Source of the DNA: Tolypothrix sp. PCC 7712 | Lineage (GTDB): Bacteria; Cyanobacteriota; Cyanobacteriia; Cyanobacteriales; Nostocaceae | DNA: 64,000 nucleotides | Reading direction: 5' to 3' | Assembly (NCBI RefSeq): GCF_025860405.1 | Contig: NZ_CP063785.1 | Span: forward strand, 7,503,390 to 7,567,389 | In this document: positions 53,148 to 61,771 of the stretch, piece by piece | Layout of the letters: each line of letters begins with the position of its first letter | Numbering within the stretch: the first letter of the stretch is position 1 | Translations under genes and position numbers: made by a program | Notes under the pieces: model-generated | Told to the model about the DNA's origin: nothing | Databases searched by the model: none | Seen by the model: the letters and a program-made list of their open reading frames with translations, nothing else

Positions 53148-53188
53148 TCTCCGAAATTTAAATCTCTACATATTTACAATTTCGGAGA
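53148..53188 (+). promoter_or_regulatory. Hairpin masking the Shine-Dalgarno of the second RRM gene
   Basis: An 11-bp perfect stem, TCTCCGAAATT (53148-53158) with AATTTCGGAGA (53178-53188). The 3' arm contains the ribosome site GGAGA 6 bp before the ATG at 53195, so translation would be blocked when folded. The loop holds the conserved TAAATCTCTACAT motif. This is the layout of an RNA switch or thermosensor; its regulation is inferred. Confidence 0.65.
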
Positions 53189-53194
53189 CAATCT

Positions 53195-53506
53195 ATGTCA
53201 GTTTATGTAGGCAATCTTTCTTACGAAGTTACTGAAGCCACTCTGAATGCAGTCTTTGCAGAATATGGTTCTGTGAAGCGCGTTCAGCTACCTACAGATA
53301 GAGAAACAGGCCGTTTGCGCGGCTTTGGCTTTGTTGAAATGGGTACAGATGCAGAAGAAAATGCTGCTATTGAAGCTCTTGATGGCGCTGAGTGGATGGG
53401 AAGAGACTTAAAAGTAAATAAGGCTAAACCCAGAGAAGAAAGAGGCGGCTCATTTGGTGGTGGCGGTGGTAACCGTGGTAATTACGGTGGACGCAACCGT
53501 TACTAA
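53195..53506 (+). CDS. RRM RNA-binding protein with glycine-rich tail
   Basis: 103 residues. RNP2 SVYVGNLS, RNP1 RGFGFVEM, then a Gly/Arg/Asn tail (GGSFGGGGGNRGNYGGRNRY). Typical of cyanobacterial cold-inducible Rbp proteins, which act as RNA chaperones. Separate from the gene at 52323, which it resembles through most of the RRM but not the tail. The leader can form a Shine-Dalgarno-masking hairpin. Confidence 0.92.
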   Translation: MSVYVGNLSYEVTEATLNAVFAEYGSVKRVQLPTDRETGRLRGFGFVEMGTDAEENAAIEALDGAEWMGRDLKVNKAKPREERGGSFGGGGGNRGNYGGRNRY

Positions 53507-53913
53507 GCTTTACTAATTTAGCTATTTGACCTAACTTGTTAGATCAATATAATTCACTTGATGTATTAGTGGCTCAAGCAGAAATGCCTGAGCCTTTTTT
53601 ATACAATTTTGATTTCAAAATCAAACAAGTATTCATTAAACTTCTGGCAAAAATCGGGAAAAGGTGTACCCCTGCGCTTAAGAAAGCTACGCGTAGCGTC
53701 TTTGCAGGAGAAGGAAGAAAAGTTTTGTATTTTCCCTTTCCCCTTCTCTTGCAGCACTTTTGTAAGAGGTTTATGAACTTGTGAAATAAATTATTAGCCT
53801 TTTATAAAGAAAATTTTTGTATCGCTTTGTAGGTAAAATATTAAATATTCATTGGTCATAATGTCGCTAAAAAATGTTTTTGCAGTTTTAGTTTAATATT
53901 GAGGAATTCCAAA
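53507..53913. other. Intergenic region with palindromic repeat copy 2
   Basis: About 400 bp without a convincing gene. It has a GGCTCAAGCAGAAATGCCTGAGCC stem (about 53571-53594) followed by six T, a probable terminator of the RRM gene, and the inverted palindromic repeat (GGTGTACCCCTGCG ... GCTACGCGTAGC, 53663-53710) related to that at 45957. Confidence 0.6.
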
Positions 53914-54246
53914 ATGTCTACAGATACTGATTTAGTTGCTTATATCCAAGAAAGTGAATTTGAAACTCTTTTAAGTGAAAAAAACATTCTTGTAGTTGAC
54001 TTCACTGCTACTTGGTGTGGCCCTTGTCGCCTAGTTGCTCCATTAATGGAGCAACTTGCACAAGAGTACAAAGATAGTGCAAAGGTCGTCAAGGTAGATG
54101 TGGATAACAACAAACCAATGTTAAAAAAATTTGGTCTTCGCAGTATTCCAGCAGTTTTAATTTTCAAAAATGGTGAGTTAGCAGAAACTATTGTTGGAGT
54201 TTCTCCTTACGAGAAATTTAGCAGTGCTGTCTCTCAGCTTCTCTAG
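53914..54246 (+). CDS. trxA: Thioredoxin
   Basis: 110 residues from the ATG at 53914 with GAGG upstream (53901-53904). Active site WCGPC in DFTATWCGPCRLVAP; cis-Pro in RSIPAVLIF; Gly in IVGVSPYEKF. Length and spacing are those of a cytoplasmic thioredoxin. The subtype (m-, x- or y-like) is not assigned. Single gene. Confidence 0.9.
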   Translation: MSTDTDLVAYIQESEFETLLSEKNILVVDFTATWCGPCRLVAPLMEQLAQEYKDSAKVVKVDVDNNKPMLKKFGLRSIPAVLIFKNGELAETIVGVSPYEKFSSAVSQLL

Positions 54247-54364
54247 CTTGTTTTGCAGGTAATTTTTAGTTCTCCCATCCTTTTGGGAGTTACTAAGCAT
54301 AATTTCCTTATCCCTAAAAATTCTCTTAGACATCCAATCTACACAATAATTAAGTGTAGTAAAT

Positions 54365-54880
54365 ATGAACCCAGAAGCCAAACACATTGTTAGCGAACTC
54401 AGAAGTGAATTCTACTCTTTGTTCGCTGCTGCGATGAAAACTCCAGTGAGAATAAGTAGTACATCTTATAGTAGTAACTCTCCAATCGCATCTTGGATAG
54501 ATAATAGAGAACAACTAAATTATGTAAACATCTACGCTTATACAGCACCAGACGAATTTAACCCATTACGCCCATTCATACTGCGGTTGGCTATTAATAA
54601 AAGCGCTCTTCAATATATGATGGCTAAAAAATGGCAAAAATCTCGAGGGCTGAATATCCTCTGGGAATTTGAGTTAACTATCTTACCAACAGAAATTTTA
54701 GATTTTCTTCCTTGGATAGTTAGCTTAGTTGAAGCCCAGAATCAAGTTGTACCTTCCCTATTACAGCCACCACCCCATCCATTTGAATTAAAAGTGCCAG
54801 ATTTTGCACTATGTAATAACTTATGGACTTTGGAAGCTTGTCTGCTCACAAAGGGAAAGGTGATGGAGCCAGCATTTTAG
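54365..54880 (+). CDS. Hypothetical protein, 171 residues
   Basis: No family recognised. Helical with a conserved-looking aromatic core (FILRLAINKSALQYMMAKKWQKSRGLNILWEFELTI) and a Pro-rich bend (LLQPPPHPFEL). No signal peptide or membrane segment. The ATG lies about 120 bp after the thioredoxin stop, in the same direction, so it may be co-transcribed. Convergent with the next gene. Confidence 0.6.
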   Translation: MNPEAKHIVSELRSEFYSLFAAAMKTPVRISSTSYSSNSPIASWIDNREQLNYVNIYAYTAPDEFNPLRPFILRLAINKSALQYMMAKKWQKSRGLNILWEFELTILPTEILDFLPWIVSLVEAQNQVVPSLLQPPPHPFELKVPDFALCNNLWTLEACLLTKGKVMEPAF

Positions 54881-54913
54881 TGGCTATCTTCAAACACAAC
54901 CATAATTGATTAA

Positions 54914-55327
54914 CTACTGCAAGTTTTCTGCACTTGCATCTCTATTAATATCTACTGAGCTATTAGTATCAAGACTTATAGATTCCTTGGTAAAAGACTT
55001 TAACGTTGAAGCTAAAGCCAGTTGAGAAGCCACCTGATAAACTAGCTCTTTGGAGATGTCTTGTTGTTGGTTTAACAACTCAACAAAGCTGTCAAAATCA
55101 CGCATTACACAATATCTGTGCAATGCAGCTTTATTTTCTATGAGATGAAATTTTTCGTCAATCTTTGCTTTTGCTTCCTTTTCAGCCTCAGCAATAGAAT
55201 TGACGAATCCGCCATTATGACATAATTCCCCAAAAATTTTATAGTAATAAGCTTTTCTGCTTAATGATTCCTCTTCAATGTGAATGGAATGAAACTTGTA
55301 TTCAATTTTGTATTTTTTAGATTCCAT
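54914..55327 (-). CDS. Hypothetical protein, 137 residues
   Basis: No family recognised. A beta-rich N-terminal part (KYKIEYKFHSIHIEE) leads into a long helical, charged region (EAEKEAKAKIDEKFHLIENKAAL) and a Ser/Asp-rich tail. Convergent with the gene at 54365; the stops are 33 bp apart. No signal or membrane segment. Confidence 0.6.
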   Translation of the reverse strand: MESKKYKIEYKFHSIHIEEESLSRKAYYYKIFGELCHNGGFVNSIAEAEKEAKAKIDEKFHLIENKAALHRYCVMRDFDSFVELLNQQQDISKELVYQVASQLALASTLKSFTKESISLDTNSSVDINRDASAENLQ

Positions 55328-56877
55328 AAATATATGACACTAAAGGATGCAGGAAGAATAATCTTGAATTTGTTTCTCTTCCAGATTGGAGGAATAGCAG
55401 ATTTATGACTATGGCAATCTAATCTAATTATTGAAATCGCTAGCGCAATGAAGTAACAGACAAACTTGTCAATAACCAAGAGTAAAAGCTTGCGATTAAT
55501 AAAAACAAAATTTTTGTACCATTTTATTCTCATCTTCAACATTAACACGATATTCCATTAATCTACAGAATATATCTCTAAAGTCTGAGTTATATATTTT
55601 ACCAATGTAAGTTTTTGCATTCTAGGCTTGATTTTAGGTGAAATATCGCGAAAATGCACTATATAAATTCTGTATAGATAATGTATTTTATATAACTATT
55701 TTTCCATGTGACTTTCAATTCAAGCGCGCGCGATACTAAAGCCTTTTTCTAAGAAAAATTGCTAAACCTAATACTTTATATATAGAAATTAGGTTAATAA
55801 ACTATAAATTAGTTAGACGTGAACAATAAATTCAAAATTGAAAAATAATTTTGCTTAGGAAAAATAAATTAGTAAATCCGTGCTAATCTAAAAACAGGAA
55901 TCAAAAAGTAAGAATGCAAAAAGACTTCAAGACAATATTGAGGTAACTCGATAAAGTCCTTTTGCTCTGGTAAGTCCGCTTCAATGTCGTTATGTTTTTT
56001 AGTAACGCTCATCATAGCCAGAACATCAAGATAATTACCTTAGTAATGGCTTGAAGTCAATCATAGCTTGCTTAGGTAATAGCCAAGTAACGCTTGGCTA
56101 TACTAGTTAGTTAAACAGCCAGCACCAATTCCTCTTAGAGTCTAGGGAGAAAGACTCTAGGTATATCCTGGCAATCCCAAAGAATTTAGAATGGTTACTT
56201 AACTTGGGAAATTATGTTCTCAGATTTGCTTACTGGGAAAATTAAAACTCCCAGCAGAGTAGATACCGTTCCAATAAATTTAGGAATTTAACTAAATTGT
56301 CAAAATTCACCAATATACTGCCTAAACCATAGTGTTAAAGGTTATTAATGCAGAAACTTACCCTGTAATTGGGGAATTATTTTCCTGCATTAGTAGCAAT
56401 AGCATGAAGTGATTTTTTAGGAATAATTGCAAGAAATGCTAAAAAGCGATCGCTCGTTATTTTAGGATATAAAATCAGGCAATTATGGCATAAGCAACAT
56501 AGAGAATTTGTAACAAACATTAAAAGTAAACTGCAATTTTGGTGGGTTGGGTGCAGGACAAAAATCCTGCAAAGGTTGAAATTGCTAATCTCAAAACTCT
56601 TAATGTCTGAACCAGTGATGACGGTTTAGTTACAACAATCTAGAATGCTCATGTCCAGGTTTTCCTGATAGAAAATCCTCACAAATATATCTATCGCTAA
56701 CTCGCAAGAGCATCTTTGTAATCGTCCTTAAACACAAATCAAATCTTCGTCTATGCAACCTTTTACTATTATTTGCCTGGTGTGTTGCTTGGCAAAAACT
56801 ATATGCAACTACCAAGGGTTTAGTCTCAGTTAGCCTTTCACTCCCATCGACCCATTAATTCTAGGAAAAAACCCACC
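55328..56877. other. Long non-coding region upstream of nifH with stem-loops
   Basis: 1,550 bp with no convincing gene; two short frames lack support. Three stems are clear: ATAGCCAAG/CTTGGCTAT (56079-56101, 5-nt loop), TAGAGTCT/AGACTCTA (56136-56159) and TGCAGGA/TCCTGCA (56552-56571). A GCGCGCGC run is at about 55722. I looked for an NtcA box (GTA-N8-TAC) close to nifH and saw none convincing. The length fits a long transcribed nifH leader. Confidence 0.5.
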
Positions 56878-57771
56878 ATGTCTATCGATAGCAAAATCAG
56901 ACAAATAGCTTTCTACGGTAAAGGCGGTATTGGTAAGTCTACTACCTCTCAAAACACTCTGGCAGCAATGGCAGAAATGGGACAACGCATCCTAATTGTA
57001 GGTTGCGACCCTAAAGCAGACTCAACTCGTTTGATGTTGCACTCTAAAGCACAAACCACCGTTCTTCACTTGGCTGCTGAACGTGGTGCAGTAGAAGACC
57101 TCGAACTTGAAGAAGTCATGCTGACTGGCTTCCGTGGTGTTAAGTGCGTAGAGTCAGGCGGCCCAGAACCCGGCGTAGGTTGTGCTGGTCGTGGTATTAT
57201 TACCGCCATTAACTTCTTGGAAGAAAACGGTGCTTACCAAGATGTTGACTTCGTATCTTACGACGTATTAGGCGACGTTGTTTGCGGTGGTTTTGCTATG
57301 CCTATCCGTGAAAACAAAGCACAAGAAATCTACATCGTTACCTCTGGTGAAATGATGGCGATGTACGCCGCTAACAACATTGCTCGTGGTATTTTGAAAT
57401 ATGCTCACTCCGGTGGTGTGCGTTTAGGTGGTTTGATTTGTAACAGCCGTAAAACTGACCGGGAACACGAACTCATCGAAACCTTGGCAAAACGGTTGAA
57501 CACCCAAATGATTCACTTCGTACCTCGCGACAATATTGTTCAACACGCAGAATTGCGTCGGATGACTGTTAACGAATACGCACCAGATAGCAACCAATCT
57601 AACGAATACCGCGCATTAGCTACGAAGATCATCAACAACCAGAATCTTCAAATTCCTACACCAATTGAAATGGAAGAACTAGAAGAATTGTTGATTGAAT
57701 TTGGTATTCTCGAAAGCGAAGAAAATGCTGCAAAATTAATTGGTGCGCCAGCTGAAAGCACTGCAAAGTAA
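56878..57771 (+). CDS. nifH: Nitrogenase iron protein
   Basis: 297 residues, normal length. P-loop YGKGGIGKSTT, switch residues in GCDPKADSTR, the 4Fe-4S ligand cysteines in GGPEPGVGCAGRG and DVLGDVVCGGFAMP, and the ADP-ribosylation-type Arg next to the first of these. It reduces the MoFe protein. No nifD/nifK follows, so this is an orphan or second nifH copy. Flanked by the long leader at 55328 and dispersed repeats after it. Confidence 0.95.
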   Translation: MSIDSKIRQIAFYGKGGIGKSTTSQNTLAAMAEMGQRILIVGCDPKADSTRLMLHSKAQTTVLHLAAERGAVEDLELEEVMLTGFRGVKCVESGGPEPGVGCAGRGIITAINFLEENGAYQDVDFVSYDVLGDVVCGGFAMPIRENKAQEIYIVTSGEMMAMYAANNIARGILKYAHSGGVRLGGLICNSRKTDREHELIETLAKRLNTQMIHFVPRDNIVQHAELRRMTVNEYAPDSNQSNEYRALATKIINNQNLQIPTPIEMEELEELLIEFGILESEENAAKLIGAPAESTAK

Positions 57772-58088
57772 ATAATGTCTAGGGTGGGTTATTTCTCACC
57801 CTTCCTTAATTTTGTCAGCTTTATACTGGTTGCATACATAGACTATTTAACAACGGTGACTATCAGTGAAACGATAAAGTTACCGTTTTTACGTTGTTTA
57901 CACAGTATTAATTTTGAATTCCGCGTAGTTCACGTAGGATGCGTTAGCGATAGCGTAACGCATCAGCGTCAAACTGCGTAGCGGTATTAATTACTTTTGA
58001 TGACGCTGACTTAGCTATTTTGGAAGATGTCAGTACCTGATATTGTCATTTAGCTTGGGAAAGTCGAATAAATTAATTGAGACTTTTC
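57772..58088. other. Intergenic region after nifH
   Basis: 317 bp. AGGGTG/CACCCT stem just after the stop (57781-57802) may terminate nifH. A perfect 9-bp palindrome, GATGCGTTA/TAACGCATC (57938-57964), is a dispersed repeat-like motif. Nothing else recognised. Confidence 0.55.
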
Positions 58089-58286
58089 ATGATTCAACCT
58101 CAAGCTATTTCTATACCCGAACCCGGAATTCCCAATCCAGTCCCCAATCCCTTACCCAGTCCTGAACCTTCACCAGGGCCAACCATTCCCCAACCTATAC
58201 CGGGGCCAGTTCCCGAACCTGTACCAGCGCCAATTCCGCAAACAGTTCCCGAACCAATTCCCCAAACAATTCCTGAACCGGTTTAA
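58089..58286 (+). CDS. Small proline-rich repeat protein
   Basis: 65 residues from the ATG at 58089. Almost entirely Pro-x repeats: IPEPGIPNPVPNPLPSPEP, then IPQPIPGPVPEPV and PQTVPEPIPQT. The pattern gives an extended polyproline rod. No signal peptide is obvious. It lies 39 bp before ychF, same direction. Could be a spacer/scaffold peptide, or simply a repeat with an open frame. Confidence 0.5.
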   Translation: MIQPQAISIPEPGIPNPVPNPLPSPEPSPGPTIPQPIPGPVPEPVPAPIPQTVPEPIPQTIPEPV

Positions 58287-58325
58287 ATTATCCTTGGTAA
58301 TGTAAGCCAAAATCTAAAATCTAAA

Positions 58326-59417
58326 ATGCTACGAGCCGGAATTGTCGGACTACCCAACGTCGGAAAATCTACTTTATTTAATGCTGTAGTTGCTAACGCC
58401 AAAGCCGAAGCCGCTAACTTCCCCTTTTGCACCATTGAACCCAATGTCGGCGTTGTTGCAGTACCGGATGAGCGCTTAAATGTTCTCTCTAACATATCCG
58501 GTTCAGCACAAATTATCCCAGCGCGTATTGAGTTTGTGGATATTGCCGGTTTGGTAAAAGGTGCAAGCCAAGGTGAGGGACTAGGTAATCAATTTCTCTC
58601 TCACATCCGGGAAGTAGATGCAATTGTTCATGTGGTGCGTTGTTTTGAAAATGATGATATCATTCACGTCGCTGGTTCCGTTGACCCAGCACGGGATATT
58701 GAAATCATTAATTTAGAGCTTGGTTTATCAGATTTAGCACAAATTGAACGCCGCATTGACCGCACCCGCAAGCAAGCACGGACTAGCAAAGATGCACAAT
58801 TTGAAATCACAGTTCTAGAAAAATTAGCTGCGGCTTTAAATGAAGGTAAATCAGTCAGACAAGTTAGTTTAACTGAAGAAGAAGCCGAAATTATTAAAGG
58901 ACTAGGACTGCTGACGAATAAACCAATTATTTACGCCGCCAATGTCTCTGAAGATGACTTAGCAACTGGCAATGATTTTGTTGAGAAAGTGCGGCAAATA
59001 GCAGCGCCAGAAAATGCCCAGGTCGTTATAGTTTCTGCTCAAGTAGAAGCTGAACTAGTAGAATTACCTGAAGAAGATAAAGCTGATTTCTTAGCATCTT
59101 TAGGAGTAGAAGAAGGCGGTTTAAAATCTTTAATTCGTGCTACTTACACTCTGTTAGGCTTACGGACATATTTCACCAGCGGCCCTAAAGAAACTCGTGC
59201 TTGGACAATTCACGCCGGAATGTCTGCACCCCAAGCAGCAGGTGTAATTCACTCCGATTTTGAACGGGGATTTATTCGCGCCGAAACCGTTGCTTATGAT
59301 GATTTAGTAACAACTGGTTCGATGAATGGTGCGAAAGAAAAAGGTTTAGTGAGAAGTGAAGGTAAAGAATATATCGTTAAAGAAGGCGATGTGATGTTGT
59401 TCCGATTTAATGTGTAA
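58326..59417 (+). CDS. ychF: YchF-family redox-regulated ATPase
   Basis: 363 residues, the standard length. G1 GIVGLPNVGKSTLFNAV, G3 VDIAGLVKGAS with the family's DxxG, G4 variant NVSE in YAANVSEDD (the reason YchF prefers ATP), and the TGS domain near the C-terminus (GPKETRAWTIHAG, GFIRAETVAYDDL). It binds ribosomes and responds to oxidative stress in bacteria. Housekeeping gene in its own unit, 39 bp after the proline-rich frame. Confidence 0.95.
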   Translation: MLRAGIVGLPNVGKSTLFNAVVANAKAEAANFPFCTIEPNVGVVAVPDERLNVLSNISGSAQIIPARIEFVDIAGLVKGASQGEGLGNQFLSHIREVDAIVHVVRCFENDDIIHVAGSVDPARDIEIINLELGLSDLAQIERRIDRTRKQARTSKDAQFEITVLEKLAAALNEGKSVRQVSLTEEEAEIIKGLGLLTNKPIIYAANVSEDDLATGNDFVEKVRQIAAPENAQVVIVSAQVEAELVELPEEDKADFLASLGVEEGGLKSLIRATYTLLGLRTYFTSGPKETRAWTIHAGMSAPQAAGVIHSDFERGFIRAETVAYDDLVTTGSMNGAKEKGLVRSEGKEYIVKEGDVMLFRFNV

Positions 59418-59645
59418 TACCAATTTTTATGCAGCTGCATAGAATTTGATCCCCCCTAGCCCCCCTTAAAAAAGGGGGGAACCGGAAAAAATAGCTCAAA
59501 GTCCCCTTAATAAGAGGAATACAGAAAAAATAGCTCAAAGTCCCCTTAATAAGGGGGGAGCAGGAAAAAATCTCTCAAAGTCCCCCTTTTTAAGGGGGAT
59601 TTAGGGGGATCTAAATATGTGCAACTCCACATGATTAAATTGGTA
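59418..59645. mobile_element. MITE-like element with internal repeats
   Basis: About 228 bp with ends TACCAATTT and AAATTGGTA. Inside, a G/C-rich core repeats AGCTCAAAGTCCCCTTAA three times (with variants) next to GGGGGG/CCCCCC blocks able to pair. Directly after the ychF stop, so it probably also supplies the transcript end. No coding capacity. Confidence 0.65.
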
Positions 59646-59678
59646 TAAGTAATTCGTAATTACAAGACGGATTATTTT

Positions 59679-59713
59679 AACCGCCGATGAACGCAGATGA
59701 TTTATCGGCGGTT
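59679..59713. terminator. Bidirectional terminator between ychF and the next gene
   Basis: Stem AACCGCCGAT/ATCGGCGGTT with a 15-nt loop, with T or A runs on both sides. It lies 2 bp past the stop codon of the minus-strand gene at 59715. Confidence 0.8.
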
Positions 59714-59714
59714 T

Positions 59715-60644
59715 TTATTCTCCACCAACAACATACACAGCAGAACCAAAATTCTCATCATCAGTACCAACAATTACACCGCCATTCGCACCAGGGACAA
59801 GTTCTATCCCTTCAATTTTGTGGTAATTAGTACGATAAAGCGGTACAAGTTGCGAGTTTGGTCTAAATACTAATTTGTTATTACGATATCCCAAAGCACC
59901 TGCAACATATACAGCCGATTGAAATGGCCCATCATCTCCAGCATCACTGGCTGCGCTAATAAAGACAACTCCCGCCGAATCAACTTTGATATCAGAAACA
60001 TGGCGAACATTTCCAGATGGAAATGGAACTATAAAATTGCTATAACCTGCGAAAATAATTTGATATTTAGTTAAATCCAGCAATCCCCAATAAATAGTTG
60101 CAGGTTGTTCAGCTTCTCCCCGATGCGCCCAAACCGCAATTAATTTACCATCTATATCTTGTAGAGAAAAAGCCTCAAAATTACTGCCTTTTGGAAATGC
60201 TGGTAAATTAAATTCTTGAATAACTGAGATAGTTTTTTTATCAACATCTAATTTAAAATAATAAGCCTTACCAGCACTGGCTAGAGCGATAAATGAAGTA
60301 TTATTAGTACCCGGAATAGATGTTAAAGCTTCTAAATCTTCTGGTAATACTTTACTTGGCCAGTTCAAAGCTAAATATTCTGGTTGATTTTTACCTTTAA
60401 TATTAATAATTGCTAGACGACCTTGTCCGGGTTTTTTATTATCATGAACAATCAGAAAATCTAGGGAATTACTTTGTTGCTGAATTAGTGCGATTCCACT
60501 GATACCAAAAGGGATACCACCCCGCACAGGTAGCCACTCTTGCGCCCAAACTCGCTGACAGATGAATAACAGCGCTGCTAAGACTACTAAATTGATAATT
60601 AATTTCAGAAACCGAGGTATATTAAGTACTGCTGATAGACGCAT
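59715..60644 (-). CDS. Secreted or anchored beta-propeller-like protein
   Basis: 309 residues. The N-terminal hydrophobic helix with preceding basic residues (LKLIINLVVLAALLFICQRVWAQ) is a signal peptide or anchor. The rest repeats strands with Gly/Asp turns (FLIVHDNKKPGQGRLAIINI, VSDIKVDSAGVVFISAASD, AVYVAGALGYRNN, SAVYVVGGE) as in propeller repeats. No catalytic motif. Family not recognised; a periplasmic or extracellular binding role is likely. Single gene. Confidence 0.65.
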   Translation of the reverse strand: MRLSAVLNIPRFLKLIINLVVLAALLFICQRVWAQEWLPVRGGIPFGISGIALIQQQSNSLDFLIVHDNKKPGQGRLAIINIKGKNQPEYLALNWPSKVLPEDLEALTSIPGTNNTSFIALASAGKAYYFKLDVDKKTISVIQEFNLPAFPKGSNFEAFSLQDIDGKLIAVWAHRGEAEQPATIYWGLLDLTKYQIIFAGYSNFIVPFPSGNVRHVSDIKVDSAGVVFISAASDAGDDGPFQSAVYVAGALGYRNNKLVFRPNSQLVPLYRTNYHKIEGIELVPGANGGVIVGTDDENFGSAVYVVGGE

Positions 60645-60865
60645 AGATGAGCATCGCTAAGACAGAGTGCGTTAACGGATGACCCATCATATCAAATCCA
60701 GGCGATCACGCCATATAATTAGGTAACTTTTAGTAATCTTCACTGTCAACAACAACCGAAATTATACTTAATTATTTAGAGATATTTATTAACTCGACAC
60801 ATTCTTTTTGTAATGTTATTTTTGAAACTGTATACCAGTAAACAATCACTTCAGGATGATGCACA

Positions 60866-61753
60866 ATGCTGGGATGGATATTTGGTGGTTTCGTTAGAAA
60901 ATTAGAGCGTTCAGCAAAGAAAGTCTCACGAGATTTTGTGAAATCAAGCAGTAAAGAAATAAACGACTTATTTGATAGAAAACTTAATCCCTTGGCTGAC
61001 AGACTAGACTATGTATCTAAAGAACGGATAAAACAAGTTGAGGAATTAGAAGTTCAATCTAAAGCTGATATTGAGTCTTTACTAAATAATGCAGATCACA
61101 AAGTGAAGGATTCTCTCAAAGAAATTGATGATATACGTCAATCGGCTCTCCAAGATGTAAGAGATACTGTTGGTGAAGTTGATGTTTATTTAGAAAATAG
61201 AATTAATCAAATTTCTTTAACTGTAATGAGAGCATTGAGCCAAACTGACATAATAACTGAAAATATTTTGAAAGAAGTTAATATTGTTGAAGAAAAATTA
61301 TTCCAAGATATAGATTATCTGGTTGATAAAATCAATGAAAATATGGATGAAAAATTAGAATTAATTCGTAATGAATTAAGAAAACATTTAGCTCATGCTT
61401 TACCAAATCCGATTGATAAATGTAGGCAGAGATTAAAAATAGGGCTGAAGCCTGGGCCTATGTTGTCTGATGTTGAGCTTTATCAATTAACTGAGTGCTA
61501 TGAACTAAGCAACTTAAATGAGAACATTTCGATTGATAAAGTAATAGATATTTATGGACAACTGCAACTCAATGCAGCGAGAATGGCTGCTTTAGTTAAA
61601 AAATCTCCAGTCTTGAAAAGACAAGCTATGGAAGACTGGCTCAAATATGGTTTACTTTGTGAGTTTTGGGAAGACACAAAAAGAAATTATGCTCATACTA
61701 AAAATTATGCTTTAGAGCGTCAACAATCACAGAACTTTTTGACTGGTAAATAA
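60866..61753 (+). CDS. Long coiled-coil protein, partner of the GUN4 gene
   Basis: 295 residues. From about residue 10 to 175 it is a charged coiled coil (LDYVSKERIKQVEELEVQSKADIESLLNNADHKV, VDVYLENRINQISL) and ends with a compact helical part (RMAALVKKSPVLKRQAMEDWLKYG). It starts MLGWIFGGFVRKL, an amphipathic membrane-associating segment. The GUN4-domain gene starts 18 bp after its stop, so the two make one operon. Role unknown. Confidence 0.75.
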   Translation: MLGWIFGGFVRKLERSAKKVSRDFVKSSSKEINDLFDRKLNPLADRLDYVSKERIKQVEELEVQSKADIESLLNNADHKVKDSLKEIDDIRQSALQDVRDTVGEVDVYLENRINQISLTVMRALSQTDIITENILKEVNIVEEKLFQDIDYLVDKINENMDEKLELIRNELRKHLAHALPNPIDKCRQRLKIGLKPGPMLSDVELYQLTECYELSNLNENISIDKVIDIYGQLQLNAARMAALVKKSPVLKRQAMEDWLKYGLLCEFWEDTKRNYAHTKNYALERQQSQNFLTGK

Positions 61754-61771
61754 ATTAACTATAGGTTGTTT

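Noticed and set aside
53536..53784. 82-codon frame after the second RRM gene
   Set aside because: Runs through a terminator hairpin and a dispersed palindrome; no ribosome site.
56630..56815. 61-codon minus-strand frame in the nifH leader
   Set aside because: Low-complexity composition, no start signal; more likely untranslated leader.
56500..56877. NtcA box (GTA-N8-TAC) upstream of nifH
   Set aside because: Scanned by eye; only weak partial matches, so no site is reported.
57775..57981. 68-codon frame directly after nifH
   Set aside because: Overlaps the putative terminator and a palindromic repeat, with no motif or ribosome site.
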